DNA of 64,000 bases from DATBGZ01 sp963803115 (GTDB lineage: Bacteria > Actinomycetota > Actinomycetes > Mycobacteriales > Micromonosporaceae). Below are positions 18,422 to 26,864 of the stretch, in pieces. Made by a program: the position numbers and the translations under genes. Within the stretch, counting starts at the first letter, position 1, and each line of letters begins with the position of its first letter. Location: NCBI GenBank assembly GCA_963803115.1, contig CAWDLN010000027.1, positions 62,001-126,000 of the forward strand, in the 5' to 3' direction. The notes below the pieces were generated by a model. The model was not told where the DNA came from and ran no database searches. It saw only the letters and a list, made by a program, of their open reading frames with translations.

Positions 18422-18455
18422 TTGTATCGTACAACTACTTACCTGTAGTATACAG
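18422..18455. promoter_or_regulatory. two 13-bp palindromic operators in the MFS/marR divergent promoter
   Basis: TTGTATCGTACAA (18422-18434) and CTGTAGTATACAG (18443-18455) are both perfect 5-3-5 palindromes of the form YTGTA-NNN-TACAR. Their centres are 21 bases apart, two turns of B-DNA, so two regulator dimers would sit on the same face. They cover the short gap between the divergent start codons. The MarR-family product next to them is the natural ligand-responsive repressor of both genes. Confidence 0.7.
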
Positions 18456-18464
18456 ATACTTGAC

Positions 18465-18941
18465 GTGAGCAGAACAGCGGGCAGGAGTGTGATGGCCGGA
18501 ACATCGGCGGTCGCGACGATCGAGGCCGAGGTGGCCCTGCTGCTGCGTCGGGCGGAGGCGACCCGTCGCGCCAGCGACGAGGCACACCGCACGCTCGACC
18601 GCGCCGCATACGTGATCCTGCGCCAACTCGACGAGTCCGGACCCACCAACGTCGGTACCCTCGCGATCGGTCTGGGTGTCGACGCGTCGACCGCCACTCG
18701 GCAGGTGGCCGCCATGGAACGGGACCACCTGGTCCGCCGGGAGCCCGATCCCAATGACGGCCGGGGCACCGTCATCTCGCCTACGACGATGGGGCTGTCC
18801 AGATACCGTGCGGTACGGCGCGCCCGCGCCGAGCTCTACGACGGCATCCTGGCCGGGTGGTCGGAGGCCGACAGGCGCCGGCTCGCCACCATGCTGCACC
18901 GCCTCAACGAGGCCCTCGACGCCCACACTCGCGCCCGCTGA
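18465..18941 (+). CDS. MarR-family transcriptional regulator
   Basis: A protein of about 150 residues with a winged helix: AAYVILRQLDESGPTNVGTLAIGLGVDASTATRQVAAMERDHLVRREPDPNDGRG contains the recognition helix (ASTATRQVAAMERDHLV) and the wing (PDPNDGRG) typical of MarR. Dimer helices flank it. It probably represses itself and the divergent MFS pump through the two palindromes upstream and is released by a pump substrate. Start may be GTG 18465 (almost leaderless) or ATG 18492, which has GGAG close upstream. A strong hairpin follows the gene. Confidence 0.85.
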   Translation: MSRTAGRSVMAGTSAVATIEAEVALLLRRAEATRRASDEAHRTLDRAAYVILRQLDESGPTNVGTLAIGLGVDASTATRQVAAMERDHLVRREPDPNDGRGTVISPTTMGLSRYRAVRRARAELYDGILAGWSEADRRRLATMLHRLNEALDAHTRAR

Positions 18942-18964
18942 CGTGCGCACAAGTGTCCACACTC

Positions 18965-19027
18965 GGCGCGAGGAGGGGCACCTTTATGGCCAGAATCCGT
19001 ATGCAAGGTGCCCTTCCTTGTCGCGCC
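18965..19027 (+). terminator. long hairpin after marR
   Basis: GGCGCGA (18965-18971) pairs with TCGCGCC (19021-19027), and inside it GGGCACCTT (18976-18984) pairs exactly with AAGGTGCCC (19005-19013), giving a stem of about 20 bp with small bulges and a 20-base loop. There is no run of T after it. It may end marR transcription or act as a structured leader for the acyltransferase gene, which starts 94 bases downstream. Confidence 0.45.
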
Positions 19028-19120
19028 GGACTCGCCGCGATCCATTAACATCTGCGCCCCGGGACGGCGATTTCGTGAGATCGTTACCGGCGTGACCCGC
19101 GAACCCCCGACAACGCCGTC

Positions 19121-21136
19121 GTGAGCCGAGCGCCGCGCGGGGGGACGCTGACGTACTGGCCGTCGTTGGATGGCGTGCGCGCCATCGCGGTGGCCGGTGT
19201 GCTGCTGTTTCACGGCGGCGTTGCCTGGCTCCCCGGGGGCTTCCTCGGCGTAGACGCGTTTTTTGTCCTGTCCGGGTTCCTTATCACGTCGCTGCTGCTG
19301 TCAGAGCGGGCCGCCACCGGGCGGATCCGGCTCGGTCGGTTCTGGCTTCGGCGGGTGCGCCGGCTCGTGCCGGCGTTGCTGTTGGTGCTGTTGTTCGTGG
19401 TGGCCGTCTACCCCGACCTGCTGTCCCGGCTCGAGGTCACTCTGCTGCGCGGTGACTCCTACGCGGCCATGTTCTATGTGGCGAACTGGCGCATGATCTA
19501 CCGTGGCGACGACTACTTCGCGCAGACCTCAGCCCCGTCGCCGCTACAGCACACGTGGTCACTAGGGATCGAAGAGCAGTTCTATTTCGTGTGGCCCTTA
19601 CTCGTCGTGGTGCTGCTGGCGTTCGGACTGCGCCGCGCCCTGGTTGACCTGTGCCTGCTCGGGGCGGCCGTCTCGGCGCTCATGGCGGCACTGCTCTACG
19701 ACCCACTCGCGGTCAACCGGGCCTACTTCGGCACCGACACCCGCGCGCAGGCGCTGCTGATCGGTTGCGCGCTCGGCGCCGGGCTCATGGCCTTTCGCGA
19801 AAAACGGGCGAAGGTACGGCCGGAAGGACCCGCCCTGTCGCGTCGAGCCTCGGTCGCATTGAGCGGCGCGGCCGTGGTGGCGATCGGAGTCCTGGGCTGG
19901 TTGTGGTCGCATGCCACGGGAACCGGCGCGCCGCTCTACTACGGCGGCTTAACGGCGGGCGCCGTCGCGGTCGCGGTAGTGCTGGCAAACGCCGTGCTCA
20001 TGCCGACCGGGTTGATTTCGAAGGCCTTGGCCGTGGCTCCCTTGGTGTGGCTGGGCCGCATCTCGTACGGGGTATACCTGTGGCACTGGCCGCTGTTCGA
20101 ACTGCTCAACGCCGAGCGCACCGGGCTCACCCGCGGGGCGCTGCTCGCGCTACGTCTCGTTGTGACGGTGGCCGTGGCGGCACTGTCGTACATGCTCGTG
20201 GAGGAGCCGATCCGCACTGGTCGCTGGCCGTGGCCGCGCCGACCTCGGATCCAGATCAGCGCGGGCGGCGTCGGCCTCGGCGCCACCGCCGTGATCGGCG
20301 CGACCGCCGCCTTCATCCTCGTCACCACCATCGTGCCGACTCGGCCGTCGGTGATGCCGATCGTCGCCGTTCCCGCCGCCAACGCCGTGAACCCGTCCGG
20401 TCTGACGCCGATGAATCGTCCGGGCCGGCGGCCGGGGAGCGAACCTAGGATCACCTTTTTCGGCGACTCCGTCTCGTGGTCGCTGGGCCAGTACATGCCC
20501 GAGTTCCTCGGGCTGCGAATCACGAATCAGGCACTTCCTGGCTGCGGAATCTCCCGACTCCCCGACATCGTCTACATCGGAGAGCCGCACACGAACTATC
20601 CCGAGTGCAATGCCTGGGACTACTACTGGCAGGCCCGGGTTGACGCCGATGATCCCGACGTGGCCGTTGTGCTGCTCGACCGCTGGGAGCTCATGGACCG
20701 GCGACTCGGCGCCGACTACATGCACGTCGGAGAGCCACTCTATGACGCATACCTCACCGTGGAACTCGACTTCGCACTGTCCATTGTGGGCTCGCGAGGT
20801 GCCCACATCGTGCTCCTGACCGCACCGTATACCCACCGGTGGGAGAAGCCCGACGGCAGCCTATATCCCGAGGACGATCCGCAGCGCGTGGACGCCTGGA
20901 ACGGACTGCTCCACGATGTCGCCGCCCGCCATCCGCAGACGATGACCGTCCTCGATCTCAACAAGCGCGCCTGCCCCGATGGGACGTTCACCTGGAAGAT
21001 TGGGAACCTGCGGATCCGCAGCGACGGCCTGCACTTCACGCCGGAAGGGGTTCAGGAGTGGGTCGCTCCCTGGCTCGTGCCGCAGCTGGCGAGCATCGCT
21101 GTGTACGGCCCTAACCGACCCGCCCGGGCGGACTAG
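19121..21136 (+). CDS. membrane acyltransferase-3 with C-terminal SGNH hydrolase domain (OafA type)
   Basis: A 671-residue protein. Residues 1 to about 410 form the acyltransferase-3 module with ten or eleven membrane helices; the diagnostic LDGVRAIAVAGVLLFH carries the catalytic His, and GGFLGVDAFFVLSGFLIT follows. Residues about 440-660 are an extracytoplasmic SGNH esterase domain: block I ITFFGDSVSWSLG (Ser of GDS) and block V DGLHFTPEGVQEW (D-x-x-H). Such proteins move acyl groups, usually acetyl, from the cytosol to surface sugars, lipids or peptidoglycan. Start GTG 19121. It stands alone, so the target polymer is not indicated. Confidence 0.88.
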   Translation: MSRAPRGGTLTYWPSLDGVRAIAVAGVLLFHGGVAWLPGGFLGVDAFFVLSGFLITSLLLSERAATGRIRLGRFWLRRVRRLVPALLLVLLFVVAVYPDLLSRLEVTLLRGDSYAAMFYVANWRMIYRGDDYFAQTSAPSPLQHTWSLGIEEQFYFVWPLLVVVLLAFGLRRALVDLCLLGAAVSALMAALLYDPLAVNRAYFGTDTRAQALLIGCALGAGLMAFREKRAKVRPEGPALSRRASVALSGAAVVAIGVLGWLWSHATGTGAPLYYGGLTAGAVAVAVVLANAVLMPTGLISKALAVAPLVWLGRISYGVYLWHWPLFELLNAERTGLTRGALLALRLVVTVAVAALSYMLVEEPIRTGRWPWPRRPRIQISAGGVGLGATAVIGATAAFILVTTIVPTRPSVMPIVAVPAANAVNPSGLTPMNRPGRRPGSEPRITFFGDSVSWSLGQYMPEFLGLRITNQALPGCGISRLPDIVYIGEPHTNYPECNAWDYYWQARVDADDPDVAVVLLDRWELMDRRLGADYMHVGEPLYDAYLTVELDFALSIVGSRGAHIVLLTAPYTHRWEKPDGSLYPEDDPQRVDAWNGLLHDVAARHPQTMTVLDLNKRACPDGTFTWKIGNLRIRSDGLHFTPEGVQEWVAPWLVPQLASIAVYGPNRPARAD

Positions 21137-21175
21137 TCACAATAATTCAGATATCAATGGGGCGGAGGTTTGAGT

Positions 21176-22051
21176 GTGGACGCGCAACGGGCCAGCCGCA
21201 CCGCCATCATCGTCTGCCAGGGTCGAGCGGCCGCCGAGGGGCGAATCGCTGAGGGTCGATTCGCTGATCCGGTCGCGATGGCGTTGTTGCGGGCCGACGA
21301 GCAAGTGGTGGTCGGCCTCGTGCGAGATGGTGATCCGCCAAGGGCCTGGGCGGAGCGTATGGAGTTCGAGATGGTACGGGCGGCGGCCGATGTCATCGTC
21401 CCGCGCACCGTGGCTATCGACGACGCCGTGCGGGCTCGGCTGACATCGCAGCTTGTGATCCTTGGAGCCGGCCTTGATGATCGAGCCTGGCGGATGCCGG
21501 AGCTCGCCGACGTCGACGTGTTTGAGGTTGACCACCCGGCGTCACAGGCGGACAAACGCGACCGCGTCGGCGAGCTTCGGCCGCAGGCCCGATCCGTTCG
21601 CTTCGTGCCGGTCGACTTCAGCCACGACCAACTCGAGCCTGCATTGGCCTCCGCCGGTCATCGGCGGCATGAGGCCACCACCTGGATCTGGGAGGGGGTC
21701 GTCACCTACCTCCGCCGCGGAGAGGTGGCGACGACCCTTCGCGCCATCCGCGATAGCTCGACCGGCGGCAGCCGGTTGATCGTCAACTATCAAACGATGA
21801 CGCTCTCGACGGTCCTCGGTCGCATGGTCGCGCGCGCCATGGCGGCGGCCGCCGGACGACGCAGTCCTTGGGCGGATGAGCCGGTACGCTCCTCCTGGAC
21901 CCCCGACACAATGTCCAAACTCCTTGCCACACACGGCTTCCACGTCGGCCGCGATGACGACATGCTCACCGTGGCCTCGGGCCTGACGATGCCGGTGCGG
22001 CAGCGCCGGTCGCTGCAGAGTGGTCGGGTGGCGATCGCCGATCTAGCGTAG
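21176..22051 (+). CDS. SAM-dependent methyltransferase, leucine carboxyl methyltransferase-like (TIGR00027 type)
   Basis: A 291-residue protein of the LCM/PPM1-like family common in actinobacteria. Features seen: RTAIIVCQGRAAAEG near the start, the R-F-AD-P segment GRFADPVAMALL, RLTSQLVILGAGLDDRAWRMPEL (SAM motif I in the form LGAGLDDRAWR), VDVFEVDHPASQADKRDR, and TTWIWEGVVTYLRRGEV. Members modify small polyketide-like or unknown substrates. I chose GTG 21176, seven bases after GGAGG at 21164-21168, over TTG 21170. It converges on the RNase H gene. Confidence 0.85.
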   Translation: MDAQRASRTAIIVCQGRAAAEGRIAEGRFADPVAMALLRADEQVVVGLVRDGDPPRAWAERMEFEMVRAAADVIVPRTVAIDDAVRARLTSQLVILGAGLDDRAWRMPELADVDVFEVDHPASQADKRDRVGELRPQARSVRFVPVDFSHDQLEPALASAGHRRHEATTWIWEGVVTYLRRGEVATTLRAIRDSSTGGSRLIVNYQTMTLSTVLGRMVARAMAAAAGRRSPWADEPVRSSWTPDTMSKLLATHGFHVGRDDDMLTVASGLTMPVRQRRSLQSGRVAIADLA

Positions 22052-22087
22052 GCGTCGGACCGCATGGCCTATTAAGGCTTTGCAGGC

Positions 22088-23215
22088 TCACTGGTCTAAG
22101 TGGGAAGTGTCGTTGACGGTGCGGACGGCGATGCCGCCATCGGGCCACACGTCGAGCAACGAGATGCCGGCCGGGTCGAGAAAGAGCCGGTGCAGGAAGG
22201 CGTCCGTGGCAGCCAGCGCGTCCCGAAGCACCAGCTTGATCGGAGACACATGGCTGACCACCACCACGGTCTGGCCGGGGTGGGCCGCGACGATGTCGGC
22301 CACGGCCGCCTGCACCCGGGTTGCTACCGCGACGAACGACTCTCCGCCGGGTGGGGCGATATCGGTTGCCGCCAGCCAGGTGTCGAGCTCTTCGGGCCAA
22401 CGTTGCTTCACATCGGCGAAGGTGAGTCCCTCCCATTCGCCGAAGTCGCACTCGATCAGGCGCTCCTCGACTTGCACCGACGCCGGTCCCAGCCGAGCCG
22501 CGATCGCCTCAGCGGTCCGCCGACACCGGCCAAGCGGCGAGGTGAAGACCGACGCTCGATCGACCATTGTGGACAGTCGTTCGGCCGTCGCCGACGCCTG
22601 GGCCTCGCCGTGGGGACTCAGCTCGACGTCTCCTCGACCGGAGTAGCGGCGCTGCGCGGTGAACGCGGTTTCCCCGTGCCGCACCAGGATCAGCCGGGTC
22701 GCCCCGCCGGCCTCGGGCGGCGACCAGGTGGGCGCCGGCCGACCGGACGGCGCCGCGGTCGGCGCCGGCGGCGCCGTCAGGTCGGTCGCCGGAAGCGGCC
22801 GACCGTCCATCGCCGCATTCGCGAGCGCATCGGCGGCCCGGTTCTGCTCGCGCGGTACCCACGTGAACCGCACCGAATCGAACCGTCCCACCAACGCGGC
22901 CGCGTCCGCCGCGAGCGGGCGCAGCCCGGGGTGTTTGATCTGCCATCGGCCCGTCATCTGTTCGACGACGAGCTTGGAGTCCATCCGCACCTCGACCTCG
23001 ACCGCGCCCAAGTTGGCAGCCGCCCGGAGCCCCGCGATCAGGCCGCGGTACTCAGCGACGTTGTTGGTTGACGGGCCGATGCTCTCGCCGAGCTCAAGCA
23101 GGACCTCACCGGTCGCTGCCTCACGGACGACCGCACCGTATCCGGCCGGGCCCGGGTTGCCGCGTGCTCCGCCATCGGCTTCGACGATGACTCGCAGCCG
23201 CCGCGGCTTGGCCAC
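22088..23215 (-). CDS. bifunctional RNase H / acid phosphatase
   Basis: A 375-residue two-domain enzyme like mycobacterial Rv2228c. Residues 1-135 are RNase HI with all four acidic residues: VIVEADGGARGNPGPAG (Asp), NNVAEYRGLIAGL (Glu), VRMDSKLVVEQM (Asp) and EQNRAADALANAAMD (Asp). After a Pro/Ala linker, residues about 170-375 are a histidine phosphatase of the CobC/PhoE kind with LILVRHGETAFTAQRRYSG (RHG) and VVVVSHVSP. It removes RNA from RNA-DNA hybrids and may dephosphorylate an alpha-ribazole-like substrate. The start is GTG 23215, which overlaps the stop of the zinc-ribbon gene as TAGTG, so the two are translationally coupled. Confidence 0.92.
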   Translation of the reverse strand: MAKPRRLRVIVEADGGARGNPGPAGYGAVVREAATGEVLLELGESIGPSTNNVAEYRGLIAGLRAAANLGAVEVEVRMDSKLVVEQMTGRWQIKHPGLRPLAADAAALVGRFDSVRFTWVPREQNRAADALANAAMDGRPLPATDLTAPPAPTAAPSGRPAPTWSPPEAGGATRLILVRHGETAFTAQRRYSGRGDVELSPHGEAQASATAERLSTMVDRASVFTSPLGRCRRTAEAIAARLGPASVQVEERLIECDFGEWEGLTFADVKQRWPEELDTWLAATDIAPPGGESFVAVATRVQAAVADIVAAHPGQTVVVVSHVSPIKLVLRDALAATDAFLHRLFLDPAGISLLDVWPDGGIAVRTVNDTSHLDQ

Positions 23216-23952
23216 TACAACCCGGATTCGTTGGTACGGACGAGGATCCGGCGACATTCCTCGCACCGGATCACCTCGTCGGGGTCCGCCGCCCGGACCC
23301 TCGCGCGTTCCGAACCGGACAGCTCGAGCCGGCAGCCCTCGCATCGACCCGCCCGCAGCATCGCCGCGCCCATGCCGGTGTTCTCCCGCAGGTTCTCATA
23401 GAGCTGCACGAGTTCGGCCGGCAGGTCGGCGACGAGCGGCCCTCGTGACGCGAGTTTCGCTTCCTGATCTTTGTCCAATTCGGACAGTGTCTGGTCCCGT
23501 CGGGCCCCGGTGTCGGCGCGCGCGGTCCGGGCAGCCTCGAGACGCGCCAGGACAGCGTCCAATATGGACTGCGCCGACTCCCGTTGCTCCATGAGTTCAA
23601 GCTCCGCGTCCTCCAGCTCGTTCTTGCGGCGCGACAAGGTCGCCAGCTCGTGCTGCAATGCCTCGAGTTCCTTGGCGGGCCCAGTGCCCGCGTCGAGCCG
23701 GGAACGGTCGCGGTCCGCCCGCACCCGTACCTGCTCGACGTCCTTCTCCAGCCGAGCGATGTCGCGGTCGAGGTCGTCGGCTCCCACCTGCGCTCGGACC
23801 CGTTCGTCGTCAAGCGCGGCCACCTCACGCGAAAGCCGGTCCAGGTCGGCCAGCTCCGGCATGGTTGCTCGGCGGTGAGCCAGCTGGGCGAGCGAGGTGT
23901 CGATCGCCTGCAGGTCGAGCAGGCGGCGCTGGGCGTCCGGATCGGCCTTCAC
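23215..23952 (-). CDS. coiled-coil zinc-ribbon protein (DUF164/CdsZ-like)
   Basis: A 245-residue protein: a long antiparallel coiled coil (about residues 15-175, rich in Leu/Glu/Arg heptads), then a C4 zinc ribbon with two Cys pairs, RCEGCRLEL and IRCEECRRIL. The family is nearly always next to RNase H or Nif3-like genes and is thought to bind nucleic acid. Start GTG 23952 lies eight bases after AGGAG; the open frame extends to 24069 but that part is Arg/Gly-rich and lacks a ribosome binding site. Coupled by stop/start overlap to the RNase H gene downstream. Confidence 0.87.
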   Translation of the reverse strand: MKADPDAQRRLLDLQAIDTSLAQLAHRRATMPELADLDRLSREVAALDDERVRAQVGADDLDRDIARLEKDVEQVRVRADRDRSRLDAGTGPAKELEALQHELATLSRRKNELEDAELELMEQRESAQSILDAVLARLEAARTARADTGARRDQTLSELDKDQEAKLASRGPLVADLPAELVQLYENLRENTGMGAAMLRAGRCEGCRLELSGSERARVRAADPDEVIRCEECRRILVRTNESGL

Positions 23953-24084
23953 GAACAGCGCTCCTTGGCGCGGTCCGCTCGGCCCGTCCTGGCCGCGTCG
24001 TGGCCCGCATCGGTAGTCATGACAGCCGAGGCTACCAGCGCGCGGGTCGGGCACCGACGGTTCCGTCACTCCAACGACCCGGCG

Positions 24085-24609
24085 TCATGGCCGCGGCAAC
24101 GACCGCAGCGCGAGGGACCAGGGAATCGCGTCGAGGTCGGGCTCGGTGTCCGCGGACGGCAGTGCCACGACGTCCGGTCCGTACAGCACGGAAACCCCCC
24201 AGCCGCGAAGCCGGGTGAGAGCGTCCTGGAAGGCTGGATGCGCGGCCATCTCTCGATTGGTGTACGGCAGTGCGACCGTCGGCAGCCCCTTTCCGAACCC
24301 CTCGAGAAGGAGCCCCAGCGGGAGCGTGTCCGCGATGCCGGCGGCCCATTTGTTGATCGTGTTGACGGTCGCGGGCGCGACCACTAGCGCGTCCGCGGCC
24401 GGCAGCACGTCGGGCTCGTCGGGACTCTTGTATGTGCTTCGAACCGGGTGTCCGGTCTGCTCGGCGAGGGCGGCCGCGTCGACGAACTTGCGACCGTCGG
24501 GGGTGGTGAGGACACAGACATCCCAGCCTTCGGCTTGCGCCAACCCGACCAGAGTGCCGACGCGCCGGGCCGCCGGCGAACCACACACGAGGATGTACAG
24601 GACGCGCAC
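24085..24609 (-). CDS. flavoprotein (PPCDC/Dfp-like fold)
   Basis: A 174-residue single-domain protein of the flavoprotein family that includes phosphopantothenoylcysteine decarboxylase and UbiX. Seen: VLYILVCGSPAARRVG (FMN phosphate loop), VLTTPDGRKFVDAAAL, ADALVVAPATVNTINKWAAGIADTL, where the PATxNTxxKxAxG signature contacts FMN, and PYTNREMAAHPAF. It lacks the CoaB synthetase half and the decarboxylase cysteine motif, so the reaction is open. It lies 21 bases downstream of an XRE regulator gene on the same strand; this pair recurs in actinomycetes and probably forms an operon. Confidence 0.82.
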   Translation of the reverse strand: MRVLYILVCGSPAARRVGTLVGLAQAEGWDVCVLTTPDGRKFVDAAALAEQTGHPVRSTYKSPDEPDVLPAADALVVAPATVNTINKWAAGIADTLPLGLLLEGFGKGLPTVALPYTNREMAAHPAFQDALTRLRGWGVSVLYGPDVVALPSADTEPDLDAIPWSLALRSLPRP

Positions 24610-24630
24610 GGCTGAGACTCTATGTTCGGG

Positions 24631-25857
24631 TCAGCAGCTCAGTCCCATTTGGTCCACCAGATCTAGCACTCCCGGGGCAGCGGTGCCGCGCCCGCGCCGG
24701 AGGAGGTCGGAGACCAGCTGGTAAGCGACCGGGCGGCAGCGGATCTCGCTCGGCGCCAACCGGTCCGCCTCGACCAGCGTCTCGCCGGCGCGGGGCAGAT
24801 CGCCAACCTGGGTGTATGCCCGCGCCACGTCGAGCATGTGACTGGCCCGGCGCTCCGGCAGCATCGCCGCGTAGCCGTACGGGTCAATGCTCTCGTGCGT
24901 GTGGATCGCACCCGCCGCATCACCCAGCTCCACCTCCGCGGCAACCCGGTAGAACGCGACGTTGGTCGGACCGAAGGAGGTCCAGTAGAAGTTCTCGTCG
25001 CCGCCGATCTGTTTGGCCGCTTCCTCCGCCGCCGATAGAAGATCCCGCACGGTTGCCGAGTCGCCGAGGCGCGCGGCGGCGATGACCCCTTGCAAAAGCA
25101 CCAGTCCGTACACGGACAGCCGCTGGGGCGTCGCGTCCAGTCCGTCGCGAGGGGCGATCTGGTTGGCGATGTTGACACTGATCTCCAACGCCGATCGGAT
25201 CCGCCCGAGGGCGGATAGCGCCCCAGCGACCCGCATCGTGGCGAGAGCGGCGAGTAGGTCGTCTCCGGCCCGCTGACAGACCATGGTGGCGCGGTCCGCG
25301 GCAAGCCACGCCAGGTCGTGTTCGCCGAGCTTGCGCAGCGTTGATGAGGCGATCTGGTACACCTCCGCCAGCAGGTACGCACCGCCCCGATCGACGTCGG
25401 TGGCGGTCGCGCTGTCCGCGGCCTGCGCGTCGCGGAGCAGCTTGGGCAACATTCGCGCCAATACGCCGTACTTGGCGTGCTGGAACGTCATCCAAGCGTG
25501 GTCAACGGCCTTACGAAGCTCGGCGAGCGGCGGCGCATCCGGCGCCGGAGCATTGAAGCTGCTGATCTTGTCGTAACGTTCAAGCGCCGCCCGGATCTCA
25601 GCCACCTCGACCTGGTCGATGCAGTTGACACTCTCGGGCTTTCGGACCGCGTCGCGGCCCGTGAGCACTTGGACATCGAGCTGGAGGACCTCGGCGATCT
25701 CAGCGATCGTGGAGAACTTGTCGAGATTCCGGACCCCGCGCTCGACCTTGTCGACCCAGCTCTTCGACTTTCCTAGTCGGTCCGCGAAGAGCTGCTGCGA
25801 CATCTTGCGTCGCGACCGCCAGTACGCCACCCGCCGCCCCACAGGCTGATCTTCCAC
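24631..25857 (-). CDS. XRE-family regulator with TPR-like C-terminus
   Basis: A 408-residue protein. Residues about 8-70 are a lambda-repressor-type helix-turn-helix (RRVAYWRSRRKMSQQLFADRLGKSKSWVDKVERGVRNLD); the rest is all-helical with repeating 34-36-residue units typical of TPR-like ligand-binding regions in actinobacterial regulators such as those near natural-product or signalling genes. It probably binds a peptide or small molecule and controls itself and the flavoprotein gene immediately downstream. Start ATG 25857 is followed by a plausible short N-terminus. Long promoter region upstream. Confidence 0.82.
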   Translation of the reverse strand: MEDQPVGRRVAYWRSRRKMSQQLFADRLGKSKSWVDKVERGVRNLDKFSTIAEIAEVLQLDVQVLTGRDAVRKPESVNCIDQVEVAEIRAALERYDKISSFNAPAPDAPPLAELRKAVDHAWMTFQHAKYGVLARMLPKLLRDAQAADSATATDVDRGGAYLLAEVYQIASSTLRKLGEHDLAWLAADRATMVCQRAGDDLLAALATMRVAGALSALGRIRSALEISVNIANQIAPRDGLDATPQRLSVYGLVLLQGVIAAARLGDSATVRDLLSAAEEAAKQIGGDENFYWTSFGPTNVAFYRVAAEVELGDAAGAIHTHESIDPYGYAAMLPERRASHMLDVARAYTQVGDLPRAGETLVEADRLAPSEIRCRPVAYQLVSDLLRRGRGTAAPGVLDLVDQMGLSC

Positions 25858-26472
25858 GGCGTTCCTCCCCTCAGTGCAAACCGTCCCGCGAACGCCGTTC
25901 CGCGCAACGGTGGCCTCCTACGAATGCCCTTCCCGAGCCTGCGCGCCCGGTCCCTCGTCCTCCATCCGTGTGGGGCCGGGGCGTGACTCACCACATGCGG
26001 ATGGAAGTTGTCGAACGGTTCCCTGTGTGCGCAACGAACCATGCGCATCGGAGTGACGGATCTTGATGTGTGTCAATGTGAAATCGCGGATGGATAGTTT
26101 GTCGCGGTGGGGCGTGCCGCGTGGCGCCGCTTCACGCTACGCCCACAGAGGGTGGCGAGTCGAACTCGGAGCGTTTCTGATAGGTGACCGTTATGTGCCG
26201 ACCGCTCAGCGTAAGGGATGTATCGGCTCCCGCAACTTAACCTCAGAGAAGAATTTCTGCTCTTCCGACTTATCCGAAGTACGGCCTGAGGCGCTTTTTT
26301 CATTTTTGTTTCAACCGGACATTCAATTCTTGTCGTGACGCACCGGGTGGGCACCCTCAGGCCCCGACACGAAACGTGCACAGGCAACTCCCAGGGTCCG
26401 CTCAGGCTGCGCTCAACCCCAACCGTCACGCTGATCCCTGTACCGCAGAACCGAGGCAAGGGGGCCCCCGCC
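25858..26472. other. 615-bp divergent intergenic region with an AT-rich core
   Basis: It separates the XRE regulator gene (leftward) from a small rightward gene. The part at 26060-26340 is clearly richer in A+T than the window average and includes T-runs (CGCTTTTTTCATTTTTG about 26290-26306) and an imperfect palindrome AGAGAAGAATTTCTGCTCT (26246-26264). A rightward frame at 26063-26338 would give 91 residues with no known motif and no good start. I read it as promoter and regulatory DNA, possibly transferred, not as a gene. Confidence 0.4.
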
Positions 26473-26805
26473 ATGACAGCCGCACAACTCACCATGTCCC
26501 GCGACGGCGTCTGGCTCACCGCCATGCTCCGACCCGCCGGCGAACTCGCCGGACGAGCCATCGAACGATTCGTCGACGACCTCGTCGACCTCGCCCAGAG
26601 GGCGAACATCGTGGTGGTCAATCTTGTCGCGGCTAACGTGCCGTCGCCGCTCGCGCTTGCCCGAGCCCTACGACGGCCGGGTCGCATGCTCTCCGGACCG
26701 GACAAGGCGCTGCTGTTGGTCGGCGCGGACGAGACGCTGCTCCGCGAGCTGCGCCGCATCGGCGGCGACATCGCTACCGTGGCGGAGATGCCGTCGAACA
26801 TGTAA
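26473..26805 (+). CDS. small STAS-like protein (possible)
   Basis: A 110-residue protein starting at ATG 26473; the frame upstream of this is not coding-like. The order strand (WLTAMLRPAGELAG), helix (RAIERFVDDLVDLAQRA), strand (IVVVNLVAANV), helix (PLALARALRRPG), strand (KALLLVGADE) and helix (TLLRELRRIGG) resembles the STAS fold of anti-sigma-factor antagonists, but the usual D-S-x-G loop with the phosphorylated Ser is absent, so it would not be a classical SpoIIAA. It converges on the conservon operon, 60 bases away. Function unknown. Confidence 0.5.
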   Translation: MTAAQLTMSRDGVWLTAMLRPAGELAGRAIERFVDDLVDLAQRANIVVVNLVAANVPSPLALARALRRPGRMLSGPDKALLLVGADETLLRELRRIGGDIATVAEMPSNM

Positions 26806-26864
26806 CCCAAGGATTCCCTCCTTGTCGGAACGGACGAAGGGCGACCTTCCTTACGTCTGACCGA

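Noticed and set aside
26063..26338. 91-residue rightward frame in the AT-rich gap
   Set aside because: No start signal, no family; the base composition suggests regulatory DNA.
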